Below, one piece after another: positions 1 to 6,172 of a stretch of DNA of 6,264 nucleotides; positions within the stretch are counted from its first letter, which is position 1; the number at the start of each line of letters is the position of its first letter. The notes under the pieces were generated by a model that was given only the letters and a program-made list of their open reading frames with translations, ran no database searches and was not told where the DNA came from. The DNA is taken from assembly GCA_027084145.1 (NCBI GenBank), contig JALWLM010000394.1, forward strand, positions 5,455 through 11,718, in the 5' to 3' direction. A program made the translations under genes and the position numbers. This DNA is from Crocinitomicaceae bacterium. Its GTDB lineage: Bacteria > Bacteroidota > Bacteroidia > Flavobacteriales_D > Crocinitomicaceae.

Positions 1-1156
1 CTTTTAATGTAATTTGCGGTTTATGATAAAAATTTACTCTTTCATTTTTAATCACTTTTTCTCCTGTTTCTCTATCTGTTACCCAACCCCAATGTTGATT
101 AAATCGACGACCTAAATCCATCATGGTTGAATCAAAGTCCGTGACTCCTATACGCTGAGCATATTCAGCATCCCAATACTCTACTTGTTGTGAGTACGGT
201 CGCTGCCCATGACTTTGCGGAGCTCCGAATCCACTCAAAGAAAGCACGTGTTTTCCTATCTTTTTTTGTACTTTCAAATAATAGAAGAATCCTTTCGTCC
301 ATAATGCATCTACCCAACCGTTCCCGTGTTTAAAGGATCCTGCTGCTAAAACACCCCATCCGTTCTTTAATGTTCCCGATTTATAGGAAAGTGATGTTCT
401 TAAAAAATGTCCCGTCCCATACTCTTGCCGAATTTTAATTTGTCTTTTCCCTCCTGTATTCAACGTTAAAATGTTCATGGTTCCTCCAACGGAAGGTAAA
501 GCTAGTTTAGTAGCTCCAAGCCCTCTTTGCACTTGAATTTGAGACGTAATCATATCCAATCCAAACCAGTTAGACCAATAAACCCATCCGTTTTCCATAT
601 CATTTACAGGGACTCCGTCAATTAACATCCCCACATTTCTTTGACTAAATCCTCGAATGGTCACCCTTGCATCTCCATCACCTCCTCCTGTTTGTGTTGC
701 ATGTACTCCCGGTTTAGAATTCAAAATCATCGGGAGATCTTGTGACCCCAACTCTTCGGTGATTTCTTTAGCGCCAATCGTTGATACCGCTACCGGTGTT
801 TCTCTGTCTTTTGCTACATTTCCTACAACCTCTACTTCTTCTAAATCTTGTATATCTCCAAGAAATACATCATGAATAACAACCGCTCGATTGATATCAA
901 TTTGATAAAACATGGTATCAAATGAAAGCATCACTACCTTCATTTCATATTTCCCATAGGGAACATTTTTAATCTCATATATTCCGTCAAAATCAGATAA
1001 AGCCCGATAATTACCGGGGGTTAAAAATACCTTAGCTCCAATGATAGGTTCTTTCGTTGAATTATCCCTAACAATACCTTTAACTGTTCCTTTTTGAGCA
1101 AAAACTCCTCCATTCAAAAAAAGAAGAAAAAGAAAAAAGAAAGTAATAATTTTCAT
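1..1156 (-). CDS. TonB-dependent outer-membrane receptor, N-terminal part (3' end outside window)
   Basis: Reading the minus strand from the ATG at 1156 gives 385 codons without a stop up to the window edge, so the gene is partial. Residues 1-20 form a signal peptide (Lys2, then a Phe/Leu-rich core), with probable cleavage after Val-Phe-Ala20 before Gln21. Residues about 22-100 look like a carboxypeptidase-regulatory-like beta-sandwich (KGIVRDNSTKEPIIGAKVFL, then SDFDGIYEIKNVPYGKY), usual at the N-terminus of Bacteroidota receptors. LEEVEVVG at 105-112 resembles the TonB-box or linker segment. The plug domain follows at about 115-235, with RVTIRGFSQRN at 164-174, DGVPVNDMENGWVYWSNW at 180-197 and VQRGLGATKLALPSVGGTMN at 209-228. 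The rest begins the beta-barrel. Such receptors import large ligands across the outer membrane using TonB-ExbBD energy. The substrate cannot be told, and SusC-type features are not obvious. The start is chosen because the signal peptide begins there; a terminator hairpin ends 20 bases upstream. Confidence 0.93.
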   Translation of the reverse strand, partial: MKIITFFFLFLLFLNGGVFAQKGTVKGIVRDNSTKEPIIGAKVFLTPGNYRALSDFDGIYEIKNVPYGKYEMKVVMLSFDTMFYQIDINRAVVIHDVFLGDIQDLEEVEVVGNVAKDRETPVAVSTIGAKEITEELGSQDLPMILNSKPGVHATQTGGGDGDARVTIRGFSQRNVGMLIDGVPVNDMENGWVYWSNWFGLDMITSQIQVQRGLGATKLALPSVGGTMNILTLNTGGKRQIKIRQEYGTGHFLRTSLSYKSGTLKNGWGVLAAGSFKHGNGWVDALWTKGFFYYLKVQKKIGKHVLSLSGFGAPQSHGQRPYSQQVEYWDAEYAQRIGVTDFDSTMMDLGRRFNQHWGWVTDRETGEKVIKNERVNFYHKPQITLK

Positions 1157-1176
1157 GTTAATTAAGTTTCTTAGAG

Positions 1177-1211
1177 AAAAAAGACCGACAAATATTATGT
1201 CGATCTTTTTT
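1177..1211 (-). terminator. rho-independent terminator of the lamin-tail/T9SS gene
   Basis: The arms at 1177-1190 and 1198-1211 form a 14-bp stem around a 7-base loop at 1191-1197. In the minus-strand RNA all 14 positions pair, one as a G-U wobble, with six U residues closing the 3' side. In plus-strand RNA the same position is an A-C mismatch, so the hairpin is better formed for minus-strand transcription. It lies 27 bases after the stop of the gene ending at 1238 and 20 bases before the receptor start at 1156, so it should limit read-through between the two. Confidence 0.8.
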
Positions 1212-1237
1212 ATTCTTAATTATAGTCTTTATTCCAT

Positions 1238-2191
1238 TTATTTAATGATTACACGACGAACTATCGTTGTTCCGTCATTTCCATGAATCCGAACGAAGAA
1301 TAATCCCCGATTGTTTTCATCCATGGAAATCTTAGTTAATCCATTTGCCTTAACTGTTTTAATTATTTGTCCTAAAGAATTTAAGACTTCTATTCTAGCT
1401 CCGTCTAAAGTTCCGTTAACATAAAATTCTCCTTTATTTGGATTGGGAAATACAGTAACCTGCTGAATAGACGCTTCCTCTACTCCCGCAGTATTACAAT
1501 CACAATTATGCGTTCCTAAAGACGCCCAGTTTCCGTACAATTGCGTTCCTATATATATTACAGGTGGAATAGAGTCGTATTCTCCAAGCGGATTGAAATA
1601 ACTAATTAAAGGATCAGTTACTCCTTGTTTTATTGTGCTTTTACGAATTAAAGAGTGATCTTTTGTAACTACCGCCCCTGCATTAACATACGGAAAATCA
1701 GCAGTCCATCCTGTCCCGGGATCTTCCCCTATTTTCCCGAAAATATCTACCGCTACTGCACCGGCTATATCATTAATTGTTCCTTTAGCCAAGACTACTG
1801 CATCATTTCCATTAAAATACATTGCATTTGAAACGTTGTAATCAGGACAATAAAAACCATCCGCTTTAGCTTGTAATGAATCCCAAACCGGTGCGTTTTG
1901 CCCTGTTCCATTAGGATCCAGTTTTTCCAATACCGCAACATAAACCCCTTTAGCAGGAATAGTCCCTGTTAATTGAACTGCATTTTGAGTTGTTGCCGTA
2001 CTGCTCCCATTGGAATAACGAATAATCATATATTGACTTAAATCAATACTCGAAGAAGTTGGGTTGTAAATTTCTAAGGCCTTATTATTAGACCATCCCT
2101 CAACATATTCGGAGATAAATAACTCTGAGCAATCTTGCCCATAAGACATTGCTGAAGTAAAAACAGCTAAAGAAAATAATATTTTTTTCAT
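1238..2191 (-). CDS. secreted lamin-tail-domain protein with C-terminal T9SS type A sorting domain
   Basis: A 317-residue exported protein. Residues 1-19 are a signal peptide (KKILFSLAVF core) with probable cleavage after Gly18 or Gln19. Residues about 22-229 resemble the lamin-tail (LTD) fold of Bacteroidota exoproteins: LFISEYVEG at 24-32, KALEIYNP at 37-44, FNGNDAVVLAK at 126-136, VDIFGKIGEDPG at 148-159, LIRKSTIKQG at 181-190 and a final NWASLGTH at 221-228. Residues 245-317 match the type A T9SS sorting domain, with the hallmark FPNPNKGEF from 248, VLNSLGQ near 269-275 and a basic end (RRVIIK). The protein is therefore expected to cross the outer membrane by T9SS and be released or anchored on the surface. 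Four cysteines (21, 115, 230, 232) could form disulfides. No catalytic motif is visible, so a binding or structural role is inferred. A promoter candidate lies upstream at 2224-2231 and a terminator downstream. Confidence 0.92.
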   Translation of the reverse strand: MKKILFSLAVFTSAMSYGQDCSELFISEYVEGWSNNKALEIYNPTSSSIDLSQYMIIRYSNGSSTATTQNAVQLTGTIPAKGVYVAVLEKLDPNGTGQNAPVWDSLQAKADGFYCPDYNVSNAMYFNGNDAVVLAKGTINDIAGAVAVDIFGKIGEDPGTGWTADFPYVNAGAVVTKDHSLIRKSTIKQGVTDPLISYFNPLGEYDSIPPVIYIGTQLYGNWASLGTHNCDCNTAGVEEASIQQVTVFPNPNKGEFYVNGTLDGARIEVLNSLGQIIKTVKANGLTKISMDENNRGLFFVRIHGNDGTTIVRRVIIK

Positions 2192-2207
2192 AGGTTCAGT
2201 TTTTTTA

Positions 2208-2225
2208 TGTTATAATTATGTAACA
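2208..2225. repeat. short inverted repeat over the predicted transcription start
   Basis: TGTTA and TAACA arms are separated by 8 bases, a dyad of operator-like size. It lies just downstream of and touches the -7 element at 2224-2231, where a repressor would block initiation of the minus-strand gene. The region is AT-rich, so a chance match is quite possible. Confidence 0.3.
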
Positions 2226-2231
2226 AATATA
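2224..2231 (-). promoter_or_regulatory. promoter -7 element of the lamin-tail/T9SS gene
   Basis: On the minus strand this reads TATATTTG, an exact match to the Bacteroidota consensus TAnnTTTG. It is 32 bases upstream of the start codon, which predicts a leader of about 25 nt. The -33 element is poor: TATG sits 19 bases further upstream where TTTG would be expected. Confidence 0.5.
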
Positions 2232-2299
2232 CATTAAAAACAAACATCTACATAATCTTTTTTATTAACATTCATCTATTTTCCTCTCAAAAAAGTTGG

Positions 2300-2307
2300 T
2301 ACATTTG
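2300..2307 (+). promoter_or_regulatory. promoter -7 element of the DPP IV gene
   Basis: TACATTTG matches TAnnTTTG exactly and lies 48 bases before the ATG at 2356, predicting a leader of about 41 nt. The -33 region holds only T-rich sequence without a clear TTG. Confidence 0.5.
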
Positions 2308-2355
2308 TTGGAAATAATGAATCCGTATTTTTAATAATTTTTAAATGAAACTATA

Positions 2356-4521
2356 ATGATTAAACGTTTTACCTCCTTATCTGTTTTTATTTTATTTTTC
2401 AATTTTTCATTGGTCCTTGCACAAGAAATCACTGTCGAAAAAATATGGAAAAATTATGAATTTGTTGATTACGGGGTAGAAGGATTCCGTTCTATGAATG
2501 ATGGAAATTATTATTCTAAACTATCTTCCATTGATGGAAAAAAAGGAATTACCAAGCATCATTTCGTAAAAAATAAGAAAGAAATAATTCTTCACCCTAA
2601 ATATCTGAAAGGAATTCATATTGAAAATTATTCTTTTAATCGTGATGAAAGTAAAATACTTATAAAGACGAATATTACTCCGATTTACAGGCATAGCTAT
2701 ACTGCTATTTATTACCTATTCGACTTAAAGACAAAGACCATTAAAGCTTTGGATGAAAAACATTCACCTCAAACACTTGCAGAATATTCTCCCGACGGAA
2801 AAAAAGTATCCTACATCCATGAAAACAACTTATACATTAAAGATATTGCCAGTGGGGAAATAACACAAATAACCAATGACGGCAAAAAAAATGAAATGAT
2901 TAACGGTACAACGGATTGGGTATATGAAGAAGAGTTCGGATTTATTAAAGCATATGGATGGGCTCCGGACAGTAAACATATTGCTTATTTAAAATTTAAT
3001 GAAAAACATGTTAAGGAGTTTACAATGATTTATTTTAATGATTTGTATCCCGAACCCTATACATTCAAATACCCAAAAGCAGGAGATGATAATTCTATTG
3101 TAACCTTACATTTATTTTCTCTCGACAAAAATAAAACTCAAGAAATTACCCTTGAAGATTATGAGTATATTCCTCGATTAAAATGGTCTGACAAAGACAA
3201 TGAATTAATTGTACAAACTCTAAATCGTCATCAAAACTTTTTAAAATATCACCTGATTAAAATTACAGATGAAAATCAAATCACCCAAGGTGTTTTCTAT
3301 TCTGAAAAATCAGATACTTACATTGATATTGATGATAACTTACGTATTCTTAATGACGGAAAACATATTCTCCGAACAAGTGATAAAGATGGTTTCACCC
3401 ATATCTATCGGCTATCTTTTACAGGAGAACAAAAACAAATTACCAAAGGAGAATGGGATGTTATTGAACTTTTGGGCATTGATGATAAAAACGAATACAT
3501 TTATTATACATCTTCTGAAAATGGCGCTATCAATAAAAGTTTATATAAAATCACCATTGAAGGAAAAAAGAAACAGTGCATCGGCAAAAAAGAAGGATAT
3601 ACGGACGCTTCTTTTTCTAACGGTATGAAGTATTTCATAAAAACTTACTCCGATGCCAATACTCCCCCTGATATTTCTCTTTGCAATAACAATGGTAAAG
3701 AAATAAAAACTTTAGAAGATAATTCTCATTTAAAACAAAAATTAAAAAAATACAAACTATCCCCAAAAGAGTTCTTCACATTAAATGGTGCTGAAACTCC
3801 TTTAAATGCATGGATAATCAAACCTCTTCAATTTGACTCAAGCAAACAATACCCTGTGTATATTAATATTTATGGGGGACCGGGGCATAATACCGTTACG
3901 AATCAGTGGGGTGGTTTTAATTATATGTATCATCAATTACTGGCTCAGAAAGGATATATTGTGGTTTCCGTTGACCCTAGAGGTACCATGTATAGAGGGC
4001 GGGATTTTAAAAAATCAACTTATTTACAACTTGGAAAATTAGAGCTGGAAGATTTCATCCATATTGCTAAGGAACTGGGTAAACTTCCTTTCATTGACCG
4101 TAAAAGAATTGGAATCATGGGATGGAGTTATGGTGGTTTTATGACTTCATTAGCGATGACCAAAGGAGCAGATTATTTTAAAATGGGAATTGCCGTAGCT
4201 CCTGTCACCAACTGGCGTTTTTATGATAACATTTATACAGAAAGATTTATGCGTACTCCTAAAGAAAATGAAAAAGGTTACGATGATAATTCACCGCTCA
4301 ATCATGCCCGAAAATTAAAAGGAAAATATCTTCTTATTCATGGTTCGGGGGATGATAATGTTCATTATCAGAATACGATGGAGATGATAAAAAACTTAGT
4401 AAAATACGACAAACAATTTGACTTATTTATTTACCCCAATAAAAACCATGGAATTTACGGAGGAAATACACGTAATCATTTATACAAAATGATGCTCGAA
4501 TATACGTTGAAAAATCTATAA
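2356..4521 (+). CDS. dpp4: dipeptidyl peptidase IV (S9B prolyl peptidase), periplasmic
   Basis: A 721-residue serine exopeptidase that removes Xaa-Pro or Xaa-Ala dipeptides from peptide N-termini; the length is near that of known Bacteroidota DPP IV. Residues 1-23 are a signal peptide ending Val-Leu-Ala-Gln, with no lipobox and no T9SS domain, so a periplasmic site is inferred. The N-terminal beta-propeller (about 90-460) contains RHSYTA at 112-117, whose Arg112 matches the substrate-binding Arg125 of human DPP4, and DWVYEEE at 187-193, whose Glu192 and Glu193 bind the substrate amino terminus. The alpha/beta-hydrolase domain (about 470-721) has the oxyanion Tyr506 in IYGGPG, the nucleophile Ser591 in GWSYGG, Asp666 in GSGDDNVH and His698 in KNHGIY. 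YDNIYTER at 623-630 supplies the S1-pocket tyrosines. All key residues are present, so it should be active. ATG at 2356 is chosen because it begins the signal peptide. No convincing terminator follows before the gltA promoter. Confidence 0.96.
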   Translation: MIKRFTSLSVFILFFNFSLVLAQEITVEKIWKNYEFVDYGVEGFRSMNDGNYYSKLSSIDGKKGITKHHFVKNKKEIILHPKYLKGIHIENYSFNRDESKILIKTNITPIYRHSYTAIYYLFDLKTKTIKALDEKHSPQTLAEYSPDGKKVSYIHENNLYIKDIASGEITQITNDGKKNEMINGTTDWVYEEEFGFIKAYGWAPDSKHIAYLKFNEKHVKEFTMIYFNDLYPEPYTFKYPKAGDDNSIVTLHLFSLDKNKTQEITLEDYEYIPRLKWSDKDNELIVQTLNRHQNFLKYHLIKITDENQITQGVFYSEKSDTYIDIDDNLRILNDGKHILRTSDKDGFTHIYRLSFTGEQKQITKGEWDVIELLGIDDKNEYIYYTSSENGAINKSLYKITIEGKKKQCIGKKEGYTDASFSNGMKYFIKTYSDANTPPDISLCNNNGKEIKTLEDNSHLKQKLKKYKLSPKEFFTLNGAETPLNAWIIKPLQFDSSKQYPVYINIYGGPGHNTVTNQWGGFNYMYHQLLAQKGYIVVSVDPRGTMYRGRDFKKSTYLQLGKLELEDFIHIAKELGKLPFIDRKRIGIMGWSYGGFMTSLAMTKGADYFKMGIAVAPVTNWRFYDNIYTERFMRTPKENEKGYDDNSPLNHARKLKGKYLLIHGSGDDNVHYQNTMEMIKNLVKYDKQFDLFIYPNKNHGIYGGNTRNHLYKMMLEYTLKNL

Positions 4522-4539
4522 AAATATCGAATTTTACAC

Positions 4540-4569
4540 TTGGTTAATTCACTAATTTTATTATCTTTA
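4540..4569 (+). promoter_or_regulatory. gltA promoter
   Basis: TTG at 4540-4542 and TATCTTTA at 4562-4569 are separated by 19 bases. This is the geometry of the Bacteroidota -33/-7 promoter with one mismatch in the -7 element (TAnnTTTG). The start should fall near 4576, giving a leader of about 38 nt. It means gltA is probably transcribed independently of the upstream peptidase gene. Confidence 0.6.
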
Positions 4570-4614
4570 CGCGTCGTTTAATTTATTCACCACAAAAATC
4601 ATACAAAATAAAAA

Positions 4615-5904
4615 ATGAGTACAGACATTGCAAAAATCGAACTAGAAGGAAAGAGTTATGAATTACCGATTGTTATCGGAACAGAAAATGAAAAAGCAAT
4701 TGATATTGCTAAATTAAGAGCACAAACAAAATACATAACACTTGATCCGGGTTTTAAAAATACGGGGAGTACGAAAAGCGCAATTACATACTTAGATGGT
4801 GAAAATGGTGTCTTAAGATATAGAGGATATCCGATAGAACAATTAGCAGAAAACGCAAGTTTTTTAGAAGTCGCTTATTTATTAATATACGGAGAATTAC
4901 CTACCAAAGAACAATATGATGAATTTATAGCTTCTATTACCAATCATACTTTGGTTCATGAAGACATGAAACAATTCTTTGAAGCATACCCCCCAAAGGC
5001 ACATCCTATGGGTGTTCTATCTTCTATGGTTTGCTCTCTTTCTACATTCTATCCGGAATCTCTTGATCCGGATAGAGATGAAAACGCAGTAAACTTAACA
5101 ATACACCGACTTATTGCCAAGTTACCAACACTTGCTGCTTGGTCGTACAAAAATAAAATGAGACACCCTTTCATGTATCCCAATAACAATTTGGATTACT
5201 GTGAAAATTTCTTACATATGATGTTCGCAATGCCTACCTCTGAATACAAAGTAGATCCGGTTGTTGCTTCAGCTTTAAATAAACTATTAATTCTACATGC
5301 AGATCATGAACAAAATTGTTCAACTTCAACCGTTAGAATTGTAGGTTCTTCTCATGCTAATTTATACGCTTCTATTTCTGCAGGAATCTCTGCACTTTGG
5401 GGGCCTCTTCATGGAGGAGCAAACCAAGCGGTTATTGAAATGCTTGAACAAATTAATGCGGATGGTGGAGATGTAGATAAATGGGTGGAAAAAGCAAAAG
5501 ATAAAAATGACCCATTCCGATTAATGGGATTTGGTCACCGTGTTTATAAAAACTTTGATCCTAGAGCTAAAATCATTAAAAAAGCTTGTGACGAAATACT
5601 TAACAAACTTGGAATTGACGATCCACTACTTGAGGTTGCTAAAAAGTTAGAAGCCGTTGCCTTAGAAGATGAATACTTTAAAGCACGAAATTTATATCCA
5701 AATGTGGACTTCTATTCAGGAATTATTTATAAGGCAATTGGTATTCCTACCGAAATGTTTACCGTGATGTTTGCTATTGGACGCTTACCAGGATGGATTG
5801 CTCAATGGAAAGAAATGAGAGAAAATAATGAACCGATTGGTCGTCCTCGCCAAATATACATAGGAGAAAATGAAAGAGATTTTATACCTATGGCTAGAAG
5901 ATAA
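4615..5904 (+). CDS. gltA: citrate synthase
   Basis: A 429-residue type II citrate synthase that condenses acetyl-CoA and oxaloacetate to citrate, the entry step of the TCA cycle; cytoplasmic. The length is close to E. coli GltA (427). The catalytic triad is visible: His266 in GPLHGGAN, His308 in MGFGHRVYKN and Asp365 in PNVDFYSG. Oxaloacetate ligands are also present: His231 in LHADHEQNCST, Arg317 in FDPRAK, and Arg390 in FAIGRLPGW. The extra N-terminal region of about 50 residues before the conserved GxRYRGYPIEQLA block (VLRYRGYPIEQLA, 66-78) is typical of the hexameric, NADH-sensitive Gram-negative type; whether this one is NADH-inhibited cannot be read here. The start ATG follows an A-rich leader with no Shine-Dalgarno, as usual in the phylum. 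It has its own promoter at 4540-4569 and a terminator 16 bases after the stop. Confidence 0.98.
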   Translation: MSTDIAKIELEGKSYELPIVIGTENEKAIDIAKLRAQTKYITLDPGFKNTGSTKSAITYLDGENGVLRYRGYPIEQLAENASFLEVAYLLIYGELPTKEQYDEFIASITNHTLVHEDMKQFFEAYPPKAHPMGVLSSMVCSLSTFYPESLDPDRDENAVNLTIHRLIAKLPTLAAWSYKNKMRHPFMYPNNNLDYCENFLHMMFAMPTSEYKVDPVVASALNKLLILHADHEQNCSTSTVRIVGSSHANLYASISAGISALWGPLHGGANQAVIEMLEQINADGGDVDKWVEKAKDKNDPFRLMGFGHRVYKNFDPRAKIIKKACDEILNKLGIDDPLLEVAKKLEAVALEDEYFKARNLYPNVDFYSGIIYKAIGIPTEMFTVMFAIGRLPGWIAQWKEMRENNEPIGRPRQIYIGENERDFIPMARR

Positions 5905-5920
5905 AATCTTTTAATTCAAT

Positions 5921-5950
5921 AAAAAGGACAGCTTAAAACTGTCCTTTTTT
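5921..5950. terminator. bidirectional rho-independent terminator after gltA
   Basis: The arms at 5921-5931 and 5939-5949 form a perfect 11-bp stem (AAAAAGGACAG with its complement) around the loop CTTAAAA, followed by a T tract to 5950. The A run on the left arm becomes a U tract on the minus strand, so it can also terminate the convergent ORF that stops at 5960, 10 bases away. Confidence 0.85.
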
Positions 5951-5959
5951 ATTTACTAT

Positions 5960-6172
5960 TTATTCTCCTTTATTTTTCTTCGATCCTGAGTAAATCTCAT
6001 AACACCGGAAAGAACATTCCAAACTTCCGTTAAAAACTTTCTTTTTCTTTGAAGGTCGTAAACCAATATGCTTGAATGCATCCATATTTGAAGAAATAAT
6101 CCAACATGTCCATCCCTGCATTTTATGTTTCATCCAATTCCCTATATTTTCATATAATTCTTCAATATCCAT
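5960..6172 (-). pseudogene. 3' remnant of a THUMP/RlmL-type 23S rRNA methyltransferase
   Basis: The 70 residues resemble only the C-terminal end of the Bacteroidota THUMP-domain class I SAM-dependent RNA methyltransferases (relatives of RlmL, which makes m2G in 23S rRNA). Recognisable blocks are IEELYENIG at 3-11, GWTCWIISSN at 20-29, KHIGLRPSKKKKVFNG at 34-49 and LECSFRCYEIYSGSK at 51-65. In full-length proteins this tail follows the NPPYGER catalytic motif, which should lie just upstream. Here the upstream in-frame codons are Thr and a stop (TAA, two codons before the ATG), and no THUMP domain, SAM site or NPPY is seen. As it stands it cannot be a methyltransferase and is most simply a truncated remnant, though the tail itself is intact to its stop. 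It could be translated: a near-perfect Shine-Dalgarno lies 7 bases upstream of the ATG. The family assignment comes from remembered family patterns, not from a search. Confidence 0.7.

Larger units (their letters stand above)
2192..2355. promoter_or_regulatory. divergent intergenic region with two promoters
   Basis: This 164-base AT-rich gap separates the two divergent gene starts at 2191 (minus) and 2356 (plus). It carries one exact match to the Bacteroidota -7 consensus TAnnTTTG on each strand, about 70 bases apart, plus a short inverted repeat at 2208-2225. I see no RNA gene and no ORF longer than a few codons. Confidence 0.6.

Noticed and set aside
657..875. 72-codon plus-strand ORF
   Set aside because: It is antisense to the plug domain of the receptor, whose frame is strongly supported by motifs. 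It has Ser/Thr/Pro-rich composition without domain signs.
3269..3628. 119-codon plus-strand ORF in another frame
   Set aside because: It lies wholly within the DPP IV propeller and has no recognisable motif; a shadow of the AT-rich coding sequence.
3833..4042. 69-codon plus-strand ORF in another frame
   Set aside because: It overlaps the hydrolase domain of DPP IV, including the IYGGPG region, and has no independent support.
4522..4545. Possible terminator after the DPP IV gene (AAAAT / ATTTT arms)
   Set aside because: The stem is five A-T pairs only, with no GC pairs and no clear U tract; too weak to call.
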